From CAYQNU01 sp964419055 (GTDB lineage Bacteria; Bacteroidota; Bacteroidia; Flavobacteriales_D; Parvicellaceae): DNA of 64,000 bases. The notes under the pieces are model-generated. The model searched no databases. It saw only the letters and a program-made list of their open reading frames with translations, and had not been told where the DNA came from. The DNA is taken from positions 62,001 through 126,000 of the forward strand of contig CAYQNU010000004.1 in NCBI GenBank assembly GCA_964419055.1, in the 5' to 3' direction. Position numbers and translations under genes: made by a program. Shown in pieces: positions 25,305 through 34,424 of the stretch (position 1 is the first letter of the stretch; every line of letters begins with the position of its first letter).

Positions 25305-25814
25305 ATGATAAGAAAATCACCAAAACAATCTTTAACTGTACAAACAAAACTCGTTATGCCTAATGATGCCAATCCTATTGGTAATTTATTTGGCGGACAA
25401 CTTTTGGCATGGATGGATGAAGTAGCTAGCATTACTGCCTTTAGGCATTGTGGGTGTGTGGCAGTAACAGCTTCCATCAATAACGTTTCATTTGACCATC
25501 CAATTCCTCTAGGTTCCTATGTGACCTTAGAAAGTAAAGTTTCACGCACATTTACTTCATCGATGGAAGTTTTTGTAGACGTTTATGTAGAAGACAGCTC
25601 CGGAATTAAGAAAAAATCAAACGAAGCAATATTTGTTTTTGTTGCATTAGATGAACATCACAAACCTACCACCGTGCCCGAGTTAGTTCCTGAAACAGAA
25701 GAAGAAATCAGAAGATTTAAGTCGGCACTTCGAAGAAAACAACTGAGTTTGGTATTAGCGGGTAGAATGAAACCTGATGATGCAACAGAACTAAAAGCAT
25801 TGTTTTTTGGTTAA
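25305..25814 (+). CDS. Acyl-CoA thioesterase, YciA-like hotdog fold
   Basis: A hotdog-fold acyl-CoA hydrolase of the cytosolic YciA/ACOT type. LVMPNDANPIGNLFGGQLLAWMDEVA contains the family Asn-Gly-Gly pattern, with VAVTASINNVSFDHPIPLGS following. Two starts are possible. ATG 25275 overlaps the end of paaC by 14 bases. ATG 25305 lies 16 bases after paaC, gives 169 residues and begins close to the conserved domain, so it is preferred. Genetic linkage to paaABC suggests recycling of CoA from phenylacetyl-CoA intermediates, but a general role is equally possible. Confidence 0.88.
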   Translation: MIRKSPKQSLTVQTKLVMPNDANPIGNLFGGQLLAWMDEVASITAFRHCGCVAVTASINNVSFDHPIPLGSYVTLESKVSRTFTSSMEVFVDVYVEDSSGIKKKSNEAIFVFVALDEHHKPTTVPELVPETEEEIRRFKSALRRKQLSLVLAGRMKPDDATELKALFFG

Positions 25815-25834
25815 AAAATTAAATAAAACACTAA

Positions 25835-26434
25835 ATGAACGCTGAAAAGTGTATTGAAATATTTAACCTAGCTATTACTGATTATCATATCCATGATGAT
25901 GTGTATGCACCCATACAAAATCCATTTTCTGAAGGTTCCATAGAACAAGTTTTGTATCTGAAATCTTGGATTGATACCGTTCAATGGCATTATGAAGACA
26001 TCATTAGAGATCCTAACATTAATCCCATTGAGGGAATGGATTTAAAACGTAAAATAGATAAATCTAATCAACATAGAACAGACGTTGTAGAACTTTTAGA
26101 TGATTATTACATTTCCTTGTTTGAAAAAGTTACCCCACAATCGTCAGCAACCTTAAACACCGAAAGTCCAGGCTGGGTGGTTGATCGAATTTCGATATTG
26201 TGTCTCAAAATTTACCACATGAAAGAGCAAGTAACACGTTCTGATGTGAACGAAGATCATAAACAACTATGCTCCAACAAGTTGGCAATATTGTTAGATC
26301 AAAAAAATGATTTAACTACTTCTTTCAATGGTCTCTTGGATGAATTTGCAAAAGGCACAAAAAAAATTAAGGTTTATCGACAAATGAAAATGTATAATGA
26401 CAATACATTAAATCCTATTCTCTATAAAAAGTAA
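25835..26434 (+). CDS. DUF4254 domain-containing protein
   Basis: A 199-residue soluble, helix-rich protein. The run LKSWIDTVQWHYEDIIRDP followed by KRKIDKSNQHRTDVVELLDDYY is characteristic of DUF4254, a family found mostly in Bacteroidota near envelope biosynthesis genes. The function is not established. It starts 20 bases after the thioesterase gene and is probably its co-transcribed neighbour. Confidence 0.8.
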   Translation: MNAEKCIEIFNLAITDYHIHDDVYAPIQNPFSEGSIEQVLYLKSWIDTVQWHYEDIIRDPNINPIEGMDLKRKIDKSNQHRTDVVELLDDYYISLFEKVTPQSSATLNTESPGWVVDRISILCLKIYHMKEQVTRSDVNEDHKQLCSNKLAILLDQKNDLTTSFNGLLDEFAKGTKKIKVYRQMKMYNDNTLNPILYKK

Positions 26435-26626
26435 TTTAATAAAGTTATAACTGAGCTCCAAGATTACAATATAGATTTATTCTCCAGCTTTTTCTGTCCT
26501 TATTACTATTTGTTAAATTTATTTTTAATTGTAGTAAAATAATTTAGGCTCATTTTAATGAAGATATCTTAAATTATCTCACTTTTGTAGTCTGAATTAA
26601 CTTTTGCCAATACATCTGCCCAACCG

Positions 26627-29008
26627 TTGAAAACAAGAATCTCGAATTACTTTTTGTTACTCACATTCTTAATGTTGGGATGGACTGCCTATGGTCAAAC
26701 ATTTGCTGATTCGCTTCTAACAAAAAAAGGTGGTATATATCAAGGCCCAATTGAGTTATCTATCAAAATAGATAGTGTTCAAGTATTTTATACTACAGAT
26801 GGCTCGTTACCTTCTACATCCTCCTTGCTCTTAAAGAAAAGTTTAAAACTCAATACTACAACTGTTCTGAGATTCAAAGCATATAAAAATGGAAGAGTTA
26901 TTGGCACAACCACACAGACTTATATTATTGGACGAACGTTTGACATGGCTGTGATATCCATAGCCGTAAATCCCGATGATTTTTTTGGATTTGAACGAGG
27001 CATATACGTCAAAGGGTGTTGCGCTTCAGAAACACCTCCCTATCAAGGTGCCAATTTTTGGAAAAATTGGGAAAGAGCCATTAACATTGAGTTTTATGAA
27101 CCCGATGGAAAATTGGGTTTTAATCAAATGGCTGGGGCACGTATTTTTGGAGGATTCAGCAAAGGATGGCCGATGAAATCATTAGCAATTATTGCACGTG
27201 AAAAATATGGCCCTAAACGATTCAAATATCAAATATTTCCTAATAAAGACATTAAAAAATTTAAATCTTTTGTGCTTAGAAATTCAGGTGGAGATTTCAA
27301 TAAAACGCATTTTAGAGATGCCTTTATGACTGATTTGGTAGAGCCATTGGATATGGAAATCCAAGCCTATCGGCCAGCGGTTGTTTATATAAATGGTGAA
27401 TATTGGGGAATTCACAATATTAGAGAAAAAATTAATGAACATTACATTGAAAATAACACAGGAGTAAACAGAGACAGTATAGATTTGATGCGACACAGAG
27501 GTGATGTGCAATTTGGGGATGGTAAAGAATATAAAAAACTTCTGACATTCTTGGGGAACAACACCTTCGAAACAAATGAAAAAATTCAAGAATTAGATAC
27601 TTGGATGGACATTGACAATTATATCAATTACAACATTGCTGAAATATATATTGATAATCGTGATGCCGGAGGAAATATTCGCTATTGGAGAGAACGAAAA
27701 GCAGATGCGCGTTGGCGATGGGTATTTTATGATACCGATTTGAGTTTTGGAATAAGTGATTGGAAGGCATACAAAGTGAATACCTTAAAGCAAATGACTA
27801 CGGCAAGCAATGAAATTTGGCCCAACCCTTCTTGGAGTACATTTATTATCAGAAAATTACTGGAAAACGACAGTATTCAACAAGTATACACAAACCGATT
27901 TGCGGATCACTTAAACACTATCTTTCTTCCCAAGAATGTACTATTCAAAATTGACTCGATACAAAATTTGATCAGAAACGAAATGCCCAACCATATAAAA
28001 AAATGGCCTACTTTAAGTATGAAAACTTGGGAGAAAAATGTTCAAGTATTAAGGGATTTTGCTACCTACAGGCCCAATGCCATGCGTGGATTTATTATGG
28101 AAAAATTTGGTTGGACAGATACCATTTATGTCGGAATAGGTGATTTTAAGTCTAAAGAAGGAAAAGTAAAATTAAATTCGCTAACCCTCAACCAATCTTT
28201 TTATGGTTGGTATTTTGCTGGTTGTCCAATTACTGTAGAAGCCATACCCCAACAAGGTTATGACTTTGTAAAATGGGAAGGTATTAATGTTACATCAGCG
28301 GCCTTTACTATTGATCCTCAAGAAATAAAAGGTGTTATTTATCCTGTTTTTAAAAAAAAAGTAGTTAGTAAATTTGCTCAATCCATAAAGATTAATGAAT
28401 TAAGCTGCAAGCAGGATTCACTTGTTGATACAGGAGATTGGATTGAATTATACAATTTGGGAAATGAACGCGTTGATTTATCTAATTGGGTTATTATTAA
28501 TAAAAAATTGGACTCATATACGTTACCTTCCGGCAGTTTCATTGAACCTAAAGCCTTCTTAATCATAGCTCGATCTCCAAAAAAAATGAAGAAACACTTT
28601 GATGAGTTGGATGAATCAGTGTTGCTTGAAGATAAAATGACCATCAAATTTAATGCTGAAGAAGAAGCGCTATTTATAGCCGATCAGGATGGAAATTTTG
28701 TGGACTCAATTGTGTATAATTTATTGGAAAAAACGAATTCATTAGACAGTTTTCAAACCATAATCATTTCTAAAAACAACCCAGCGTACAAAAGCTTATT
28801 TCAAGAATTTGAACTGTTAAATGTTCCAACGCCTGGGGCTGAAAACAGTAATTTTGAAGATGCCGCAAATTCCAATAATTTCAATATATGGACATTTATT
28901 AAAAAATATCAAATTCTAATTACCTCAGGAACTGTTGGTTTATCCTTATTATTAGTACTCTTATTTATAATTAAGAGACGTAGAAAGAAGGTTATGGAGA
29001 AAAAATAA
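26627..29008 (+). CDS. CotH kinase family surface protein with lamin-tail domain
   Basis: A 793-residue exported multidomain protein. The start is TTG, immediately followed by a clear signal peptide (MKTRISNYFLLLTFLMLG...YGQ). Domains in order: a chitobiase C-terminal-like beta domain (about 35-105, VFYTTDGSLPSTSS); a CotH domain (about 110-480) with FDMAVISI, RNSGGDFNKTHFRD and INGEYWGIHNIREK; an InlB-repeat-like segment (about 510-585, GYDFVKWEGINV); and a lamin-tail domain (about 590-755, GDWIELYNLGNERVDLSNWVI). A C-terminal membrane helix with the basic tail KRRRKKVMEKK closes the protein. CotH proteins include atypical protein kinases of spore coats; the substrate here is unknown. There is no T9SS sorting domain. 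Confidence 0.85.
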   Translation: MKTRISNYFLLLTFLMLGWTAYGQTFADSLLTKKGGIYQGPIELSIKIDSVQVFYTTDGSLPSTSSLLLKKSLKLNTTTVLRFKAYKNGRVIGTTTQTYIIGRTFDMAVISIAVNPDDFFGFERGIYVKGCCASETPPYQGANFWKNWERAINIEFYEPDGKLGFNQMAGARIFGGFSKGWPMKSLAIIAREKYGPKRFKYQIFPNKDIKKFKSFVLRNSGGDFNKTHFRDAFMTDLVEPLDMEIQAYRPAVVYINGEYWGIHNIREKINEHYIENNTGVNRDSIDLMRHRGDVQFGDGKEYKKLLTFLGNNTFETNEKIQELDTWMDIDNYINYNIAEIYIDNRDAGGNIRYWRERKADARWRWVFYDTDLSFGISDWKAYKVNTLKQMTTASNEIWPNPSWSTFIIRKLLENDSIQQVYTNRFADHLNTIFLPKNVLFKIDSIQNLIRNEMPNHIKKWPTLSMKTWEKNVQVLRDFATYRPNAMRGFIMEKFGWTDTIYVGIGDFKSKEGKVKLNSLTLNQSFYGWYFAGCPITVEAIPQQGYDFVKWEGINVTSAAFTIDPQEIKGVIYPVFKKKVVSKFAQSIKINELSCKQDSLVDTGDWIELYNLGNERVDLSNWVIINKKLDSYTLPSGSFIEPKAFLIIARSPKKMKKHFDELDESVLLEDKMTIKFNAEEEALFIADQDGNFVDSIVYNLLEKTNSLDSFQTIIISKNNPAYKSLFQEFELLNVPTPGAENSNFEDAANSNNFNIWTFIKKYQILITSGTVGLSLLLVLLFIIKRRRKKVMEKK

Positions 29009-29026
29009 ATAGCCAAATAATTTTTA

Positions 29027-29034
29027 TACTTTTG
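29027..29034 (+). promoter_or_regulatory. -7 element of the DUF3078 gene
   Basis: TACTTTTG, a perfect TAnnTTTG followed by GCAG, about 25 bases before the ATG. Confidence 0.45.
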
Positions 29035-29058
29035 CAGCCGAAATTTTAAAAATTATAA

Positions 29059-29994
29059 ATGAAATCGTATTTAATTATTGCAAGTAGTCTATTACTTTCC
29101 ATTAATGTGTTGGGGCAAATAGACGACAAAGAGGCTGTTCTAAAGAAAAAAGCAGCAGGAACAGGAGATTCTACAAAAACTTGGAAAGCTGGGGGAGTTT
29201 TTAATGCCAACACCACTCAAGTGGCTCTTTCCAATTGGGCTGGAGGTGGACAAAACTCTATATCCGTTCAAGGTATTTTAGGTTTATACGCTAACCATGC
29301 AAAGGGAAAATTAGCTTGGGACAACAACCTAGATTTGGCTTATGGTATGGTAAAACAAGGCAATTTAGATTGGTTCAAAAATGATGATCGTATAGAGTTA
29401 AACTCCAAGTTTGGTTACGAGGCCTCAAGTAAATGGTATTATGCAGGATTAATTAACTTTAGAACACAATTTGTTGAGGGATATAACAAACCGGGGGAAA
29501 CCAATTATATTTCCAATTTTTTAGCTCCTGGTTACACTACCATTGCTTTGGGGATGGATTACAAGCCAAATGATAATTTTACTGCATTTATATCACCTGC
29601 TACAATAAAAGTAACAATAGTAACAGATGAATTATTGTCAAATCAAGGTGCATTTGGCGTATTACCTGGACAAAAAGTGAGATCTGAGTTTGGTGGTTAT
29701 GTTAAAGCGATGTACCAACAAAAAAAGTTGTTTGGAAACGAAAATTTATCTTTTAAAACTAACGTTTCATTATTTACCAATTATGCGGATGACCCTCAAA
29801 ATATCGATATAACTGCAGATGCTATTTTTACAGCAAAAGTGGCAAAATATTTAAGTGTAAGTTTATCCGCCTTTTTAATTTATGATGACGATATCAACAT
29901 CAAATTATATGATGATAACAATATTGAAATTGGTGAAGGTCCAAGAACCCAATTCAAAGAAGTATTAGCTCTTGGATTTGCTTACAAATTTTAG
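29059..29994 (+). CDS. DUF3078 domain-containing outer membrane protein
   Basis: A 311-residue protein with a signal peptide (KSYLIIASSLLLSINVLGQ). The DUF3078 core is plain: GVFNANTTQVALSNWAGGGQ, then LAYGMVKQGNLDWFKNDDR and TNYISNFLAPGYTTIALGM. Alternating beta-strand patterns ending in the aromatic terminus LGFAYKF suggest an outer-membrane beta-barrel. The function is unknown. It has its own -7 box and a strong terminator, so it is monocistronic. Confidence 0.88.
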   Translation: MKSYLIIASSLLLSINVLGQIDDKEAVLKKKAAGTGDSTKTWKAGGVFNANTTQVALSNWAGGGQNSISVQGILGLYANHAKGKLAWDNNLDLAYGMVKQGNLDWFKNDDRIELNSKFGYEASSKWYYAGLINFRTQFVEGYNKPGETNYISNFLAPGYTTIALGMDYKPNDNFTAFISPATIKVTIVTDELLSNQGAFGVLPGQKVRSEFGGYVKAMYQQKKLFGNENLSFKTNVSLFTNYADDPQNIDITADAIFTAKVAKYLSVSLSAFLIYDDDINIKLYDDNNIEIGEGPRTQFKEVLALGFAYKF

Positions 29995-30017
29995 ATATCG
30001 ATAATCTTATTGATGAA

Positions 30018-30049
30018 AAGGTAGTTTCTTTTAGAAATTACCTTTTTTT
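30018..30049 (+). terminator. Intrinsic terminator of the DUF3078 gene
   Basis: AAGGTAGTTTC pairs with GAAATTACCTT (one wobble) around a 5-base loop, followed by a seven-T run, 24 bases after the stop. Confidence 0.8.
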
Positions 30050-30137
30050 CATTTTTATGACCTTTAATTCAGAAATGGTTACCGATACTTTATTGGTCAT
30101 TGTAAAGTCATATATTTATTCCTAATTTTACCTCAAG

Positions 30138-30170
30138 GTTATCGCAGTAAGCGAAATGCACTAAGATAAC
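30138..30170. other. Imperfect 33-base hairpin in the convergent intergenic region
   Basis: GTTATC (30138-30143) pairs with GATAAC (30165-30170), with inner AGT/ACT and GC/GC pairs separated by small bulges. It has no T-run and lies between two terminators. No function can be assigned. Confidence 0.3.
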
Positions 30171-30211
30171 AACGAATTTTTCAGGTAAATTTGGTTTTAA
30201 AGTTTAGGTTT

Positions 30212-30251
30212 AGAAAAGTCCAGATACATAAAGTCTGGACTTTTTTATTTT
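30212..30251. terminator. Bidirectional terminator between DUF3078 and DUF4249 genes
   Basis: AAAAGTCCAGA (30214-30224) and TCTGGACTTTT (30234-30244) form an 11-bp stem with a T-rich tract on each side. It can serve the minus-strand DUF4249 gene, whose stop is at 30263, and catch plus-strand read-through. Confidence 0.75.
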
Positions 30252-30262
30252 TATACAATCTT

Positions 30263-31138
30263 CTAAAAATTAATTTTGAAACGTGTAGTTTGAAATCCTC
30301 CAAAAATTCCAAATCCGTTGGTGACATTTGAATAAACTTGCACTGGTTCAGAAAAAATATCACCATTTGTTGTGCTGTACAAATTAAGTGCTTTGTCATA
30401 TAAATAAACATCATTTGAAACAGATGTAATACTTATTTGTAAAAAGTCATAATAGGCACTATAATCATTACAGGAAACCTCCAATGTTTTGGTTACGCCA
30501 TCAAATAACTCATCTGTGAAGGTTGCAAACTCAACCATTTGATTTTGATCCAAATCCAAAGAGATATCATTTGAAGAAAATTGAGCTGGATTAAAATAAA
30601 ATTGTCCTGAAATTAAAGATCCAAAGCCCATTTTTATTTGATAATAATTAGTTTCATTAGCTGGGTCATTAAAGCTGATTCTCAATTTCAAGAGCGTATC
30701 ACCATCTGTATTTACATAGGAAGATGTATCAACTGAAATGATTGAAACACTGTTTGGAATTTTTGTCTTGGCTTCCACACCTTTATAATTAGGTGCACTA
30801 ACTTTCACTTTGTAGGTTTGGCTAGCTACTGGCGAGTTGGCACCTTTATAAAAACCTTGAGAATCATACACAAGGGTTTCAATCAAATTATCATTAGCAT
30901 CCAAAATACTCACTGTTCCATTTTCAATAGAACTCAACTCACCATTATCAATTACACTTAAACTTCTACTTAAATGCACCAGAAATGTTGAATCTGGAGT
31001 AATTTTAGAATTAACAACAATCTTTGGGGTTTTATATTCTCCTTCAAATTCTAAATACTTTTCGCAACTTGTAAAAAAAGTGGCAAAAAATGTCAAAACT
31101 ATTAAAGAATGGAAAGAATTTACTATTATCGTTTTCAT
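30263..31138 (-). CDS. DUF4249 family lipoprotein
   Basis: A 291-residue lipoprotein. The signal ends in the lipobox-like TFFTSC, followed by EKYLEFEGEYKTPKIVVNSKITPD. The domain pattern VHLSRSLSVIDNGE, then VSILDANDN and YKVKVSAPNYKGVEAKTKIP, is that of DUF4249. The family is nearly always encoded directly after a TonB-dependent receptor in Bacteroidota. Here it starts 4 bases after one, so it is probably the surface or periplasmic partner of that receptor. The ligand is unknown. Confidence 0.9.
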   Translation of the reverse strand: MKTIIVNSFHSLIVLTFFATFFTSCEKYLEFEGEYKTPKIVVNSKITPDSTFLVHLSRSLSVIDNGELSSIENGTVSILDANDNLIETLVYDSQGFYKGANSPVASQTYKVKVSAPNYKGVEAKTKIPNSVSIISVDTSSYVNTDGDTLLKLRISFNDPANETNYYQIKMGFGSLISGQFYFNPAQFSSNDISLDLDQNQMVEFATFTDELFDGVTKTLEVSCNDYSAYYDFLQISITSVSNDVYLYDKALNLYSTTNGDIFSEPVQVYSNVTNGFGIFGGFQTTRFKINF

Positions 31139-31142
31139 ACTT

Positions 31143-33515
31143 TTAAAATTTAAAACTATAACTTACTGAAGGAATTACAGGGAAAAGACTCACTTGGGTT
31201 AATCGTCTATTTCCCAAATCATCATTACTAAAGTAAAGGAAAAATGGATTCTGTCTACTGTAAGCATTATATAAGCCAAAACTCCAAGTTCGTTCACCAT
31301 AACGTGTTTCTTTATGAACATTTACACCAATATCCAAACGATGATACGCTTTCATTCTATAGTTATTTCTTGATTCTATGTTCTCAATTTCATATGCCCC
31401 ATAGTTATATGGATTGCTAAAATCAACAGCATTGAAGGATAAATATCTTTCGGTTCCTAAGGTCACCGCATTGCCCGTTCCATATACCCATACAACACCT
31501 ATATCAACACGTTCGTTTATCTCGTGTGTGATGGCTATTCCTATGTCATTTCTTCGATCATATTTGTAAGGAAAAGGTTTTCCAAAATTCAAATTATCAA
31601 ATTGCCGCGTACTCCATGCCAAAGTATAACCAATCCATCCACTGGTTTTACCGATCTTCTTTTCAAACAAAAACTCCGCTCCGTAAGCCCACCCTTTACC
31701 GGTTTCAACTTTGTTCTCCCAATTAACCGCATCACCCAAAAAGGAAGCCCCATCTTTATATTCAATTAAATTAGCCATTGTTTTATAATAGGCTTCAACA
31801 CTGAGTTCGTATTTTTTATTAACGGTCTGTGCATATCCAATGGCTATTTGATGTGACAATTGAGGTTTAACATTTTCAGTAGGAGGCAACCATAAATCGG
31901 TGGGTAAGCCAATACCACTATTCGTTAATAAATGTAGGTATTGCGCCATATGTGCGTACGACATTTTAAACGAACTTTTTTCATTAATCAAATACCTTCC
32001 CGAAAAACGAGGTTGTGGATATGCATAAGTTTTGTTTTTAAGCGAAAAACCCGATATATGAAGCCCAAAATTAACTTTTAATCGAGTATTGATTTTAAAA
32101 TCATCACCAATATAGGCCCAATATTCGTGTGCATAAATTGTACTTGAACCAAAAGTAGTATCCAAAGCCGTTTGTCCTCCGTCTACAAACTCGAATTTGT
32201 TGACACCTGGTGTAAACGTATGAAAAGTATAACCTGCACCAAATTTCACATAATGATCAGGATGGGGGGTGTAATCAAAATCCACTTTAGCACTAAAATC
32301 TCTGATTCCAGAAATGTAATCAAATGCAATTTTGTTATTTACATTTCCACTGGGTTTTTGAATTTCTTCTTGGAAAGACACACCGGTGTTAAAGTTGTAG
32401 TTACTGAACGTTAAAGTAGAGTTGCTAAACAATTTAGGATTGACTAAATAATTCCATCTTAAGGCAGCTATCGCATTTCCCCATGCCAAACCTGTATTAA
32501 AGGTTTCTTTATGTTGCTCCCCATTCACAGTGTACTCATCAATAGACCTTAAATAAAATTTATCCTTTCCAAAATAACCACTAGCAAACAATCGGCTTTT
32601 ATCTGAAAATTTATGATTGATTTTCGCATTCATATCATAAAAATAGTAACCACCTACTCCTTGACCTTGAGCTGCCGCTACAATTAATGGTCTAGCTAAC
32701 AAATCGATATATGTCCTTCGAGCTGAAATGGCAAAGGAAGTTTTTTCTGATTTTATCGGTCCTTCTAACATTAATTTAGAAGAAATTATACCGATAGATC
32801 CTTCTCCTCTCAGTTTTTTTGTGTTTCCTTCTTTCATCCGGATGTCAATAACGGATGAAAGTCGACCGCCATATTGAGCAGGAAAACCTCCTTTAATCAA
32901 TTGAACAGAGTTGATAGCATCAGCATTAAAAACTGAGAAAAAGCCGAATAGATGAGAAGCGTTATAGACCGGCACCCCATCCAACAAAATTAAATTCTGA
33001 TCTGGCCCTCCTCCTCTTACATATATACCTGATGCTCCTTCTGAGCCACTTTGAACTCCTGGTAATAATTGAATCGTTTTTAAAACATCTTGTTCTCCGA
33101 GGAAAACAGGCAATGCTTTAACTTTATCCATAGAAATATCAATGGTACTCATTTGAGAGTTTTCTTCAATTTTATTGGTTCCTGATCCTGTTACCGTAAC
33201 TTCATCTAACTCATTTTGACCATTCAATTCTATAGTTAGTTGATAGTTTTTATCCAATTTAAGGTATTCCATTCTGTTTTCAAAACCCACAAAAGAAAAA
33301 CGTAATTGGGCAGAATCACCAGTCAATGTAATGCTAAAAAATCCATAGAGGTTAGAAGTTGAACCCTTGGAAGATTTATAATCATAAACGGACGCACCAA
33401 TTAAGGGTTCACCCGATTTTGAATCCAAAATATAACCCGAAACGGTATGTTGTGCTATTGAGTTGCTAGCAAAAAATCCAATACATAATACTGTAATTAA
33501 TAAGAACTTAATCAT
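31143..33515 (-). CDS. TonB-dependent receptor with carboxypeptidase-regulatory-like domain
   Basis: A 790-residue outer-membrane receptor. Signal peptide (residues 1-21), then a CarboxypepD_reg-like domain (HTVSGYILDSKSGEPLIGASV), a plug domain (PVFLGEQDVLKTIQLLPGV, then GIYVRGGGPDQNLILLDGVP) and a C-terminal beta-barrel ending in SVSYSFKF with a terminal Phe. It imports a ligand with energy from TonB-ExbBD. The layout is SusC-like but without a SusD gene; the adjacent DUF4249 lipoprotein takes that place. The substrate cannot be predicted. Confidence 0.93.
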   Translation of the reverse strand: MIKFLLITVLCIGFFASNSIAQHTVSGYILDSKSGEPLIGASVYDYKSSKGSTSNLYGFFSITLTGDSAQLRFSFVGFENRMEYLKLDKNYQLTIELNGQNELDEVTVTGSGTNKIEENSQMSTIDISMDKVKALPVFLGEQDVLKTIQLLPGVQSGSEGASGIYVRGGGPDQNLILLDGVPVYNASHLFGFFSVFNADAINSVQLIKGGFPAQYGGRLSSVIDIRMKEGNTKKLRGEGSIGIISSKLMLEGPIKSEKTSFAISARRTYIDLLARPLIVAAAQGQGVGGYYFYDMNAKINHKFSDKSRLFASGYFGKDKFYLRSIDEYTVNGEQHKETFNTGLAWGNAIAALRWNYLVNPKLFSNSTLTFSNYNFNTGVSFQEEIQKPSGNVNNKIAFDYISGIRDFSAKVDFDYTPHPDHYVKFGAGYTFHTFTPGVNKFEFVDGGQTALDTTFGSSTIYAHEYWAYIGDDFKINTRLKVNFGLHISGFSLKNKTYAYPQPRFSGRYLINEKSSFKMSYAHMAQYLHLLTNSGIGLPTDLWLPPTENVKPQLSHQIAIGYAQTVNKKYELSVEAYYKTMANLIEYKDGASFLGDAVNWENKVETGKGWAYGAEFLFEKKIGKTSGWIGYTLAWSTRQFDNLNFGKPFPYKYDRRNDIGIAITHEINERVDIGVVWVYGTGNAVTLGTERYLSFNAVDFSNPYNYGAYEIENIESRNNYRMKAYHRLDIGVNVHKETRYGERTWSFGLYNAYSRQNPFFLYFSNDDLGNRRLTQVSLFPVIPSVSYSFKF

Positions 33516-33584
33516 AGGGTGTTTTATAAGTTGTACAATAACGAAAAAAAGGAAAAAATTATTGTATTAATAGTATATTTAGGA

Positions 33585-34373
33585 TTATAGAGATTTGGTT
33601 CTACCTCCATCTACAGGAACATTTATCCCTGTGATGTAACTAGCTGAAGGAGAAGCTAAAAAAGCTATAGCATTGGCAATTTCTTCAGGTTCAGCAAAGC
33701 GTTTCATAGGCACTTCGTTAGTCATTTCGTTTGCAATATCTTGATACGATTTACCCGTTGTTTGAGCTTTGTTGGAGATAATATTTTGCAAACGTTGGGT
33801 ATTTGTTGCTCCAGGTAGTACATTATTTACAGTTATTCCAAAAGGCGCTAATTCACTGGATAATGTTTTTGACCAATTGGCCACTGCACCTCTAACAGTA
33901 TTCGATACACCCAGCCCAGAAAGTGGTTGTTTTACTGAAGTTGAAATTACGTTAATGATTCTACCAAACCCTTCTTTTTTCATTCCATCTACCACACATT
34001 GAACCAAGGTGTGATTGGCAATTAAATGCATATTAAATGCGGATATAAAATCTTCAACTTTAGCATCAATTGCGCTACCTGCTGTTGGACCACCAGTATT
34101 GTTAATCAATATATGAATTGGGCCATTTTGTTCTATGAATTGTTCTACTCTAACTTTTATTTCTTGGGGATAATTGAAATCTACTTTAATAAAAAAGTGA
34201 CACTGTTTCCCTGAAATAGGTAGGGTCTCTTTTACTTTTATTAGTTCTACCTCATTCCGGGCAATAAGTACTATGTTTGCTCCCATTGCAGCCAATTGCA
34301 TAGCAGTTGCTTTGCCAATACCTTGAGTACTTCCGCAAACTAATGCTGTTTTGTTGGTTAGATTTATGTTCAT
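33585..34373 (-). CDS. Atypical SDR family oxidoreductase
   Basis: A 262-residue short-chain dehydrogenase/reductase fold protein from ATG 34373; the longer frame from 34457 adds an unlikely hydrophobic leader. The cofactor loop GSTQGIGKAT and the NNTGGP segment are present, and the C-terminus ends in the usual ASYITGINVPVDGG. The active-site Tyr and Lys of the YxxxK motif are not found. At the aligned positions I read Ser and Arg within GVSNTVRGAVANWSKTL. This matches a known atypical SDR subgroup whose activity is unclear. The substrate is unknown. Confidence 0.85.
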   Translation of the reverse strand: MNINLTNKTALVCGSTQGIGKATAMQLAAMGANIVLIARNEVELIKVKETLPISGKQCHFFIKVDFNYPQEIKVRVEQFIEQNGPIHILINNTGGPTAGSAIDAKVEDFISAFNMHLIANHTLVQCVVDGMKKEGFGRIINVISTSVKQPLSGLGVSNTVRGAVANWSKTLSSELAPFGITVNNVLPGATNTQRLQNIISNKAQTTGKSYQDIANEMTNEVPMKRFAEPEEIANAIAFLASPSASYITGINVPVDGGRTKSL

Positions 34374-34424
34374 TAGATTTGTAAAAAATTTATAGAACAA
34401 AGGTATAAAAAATTGATTGGCATT

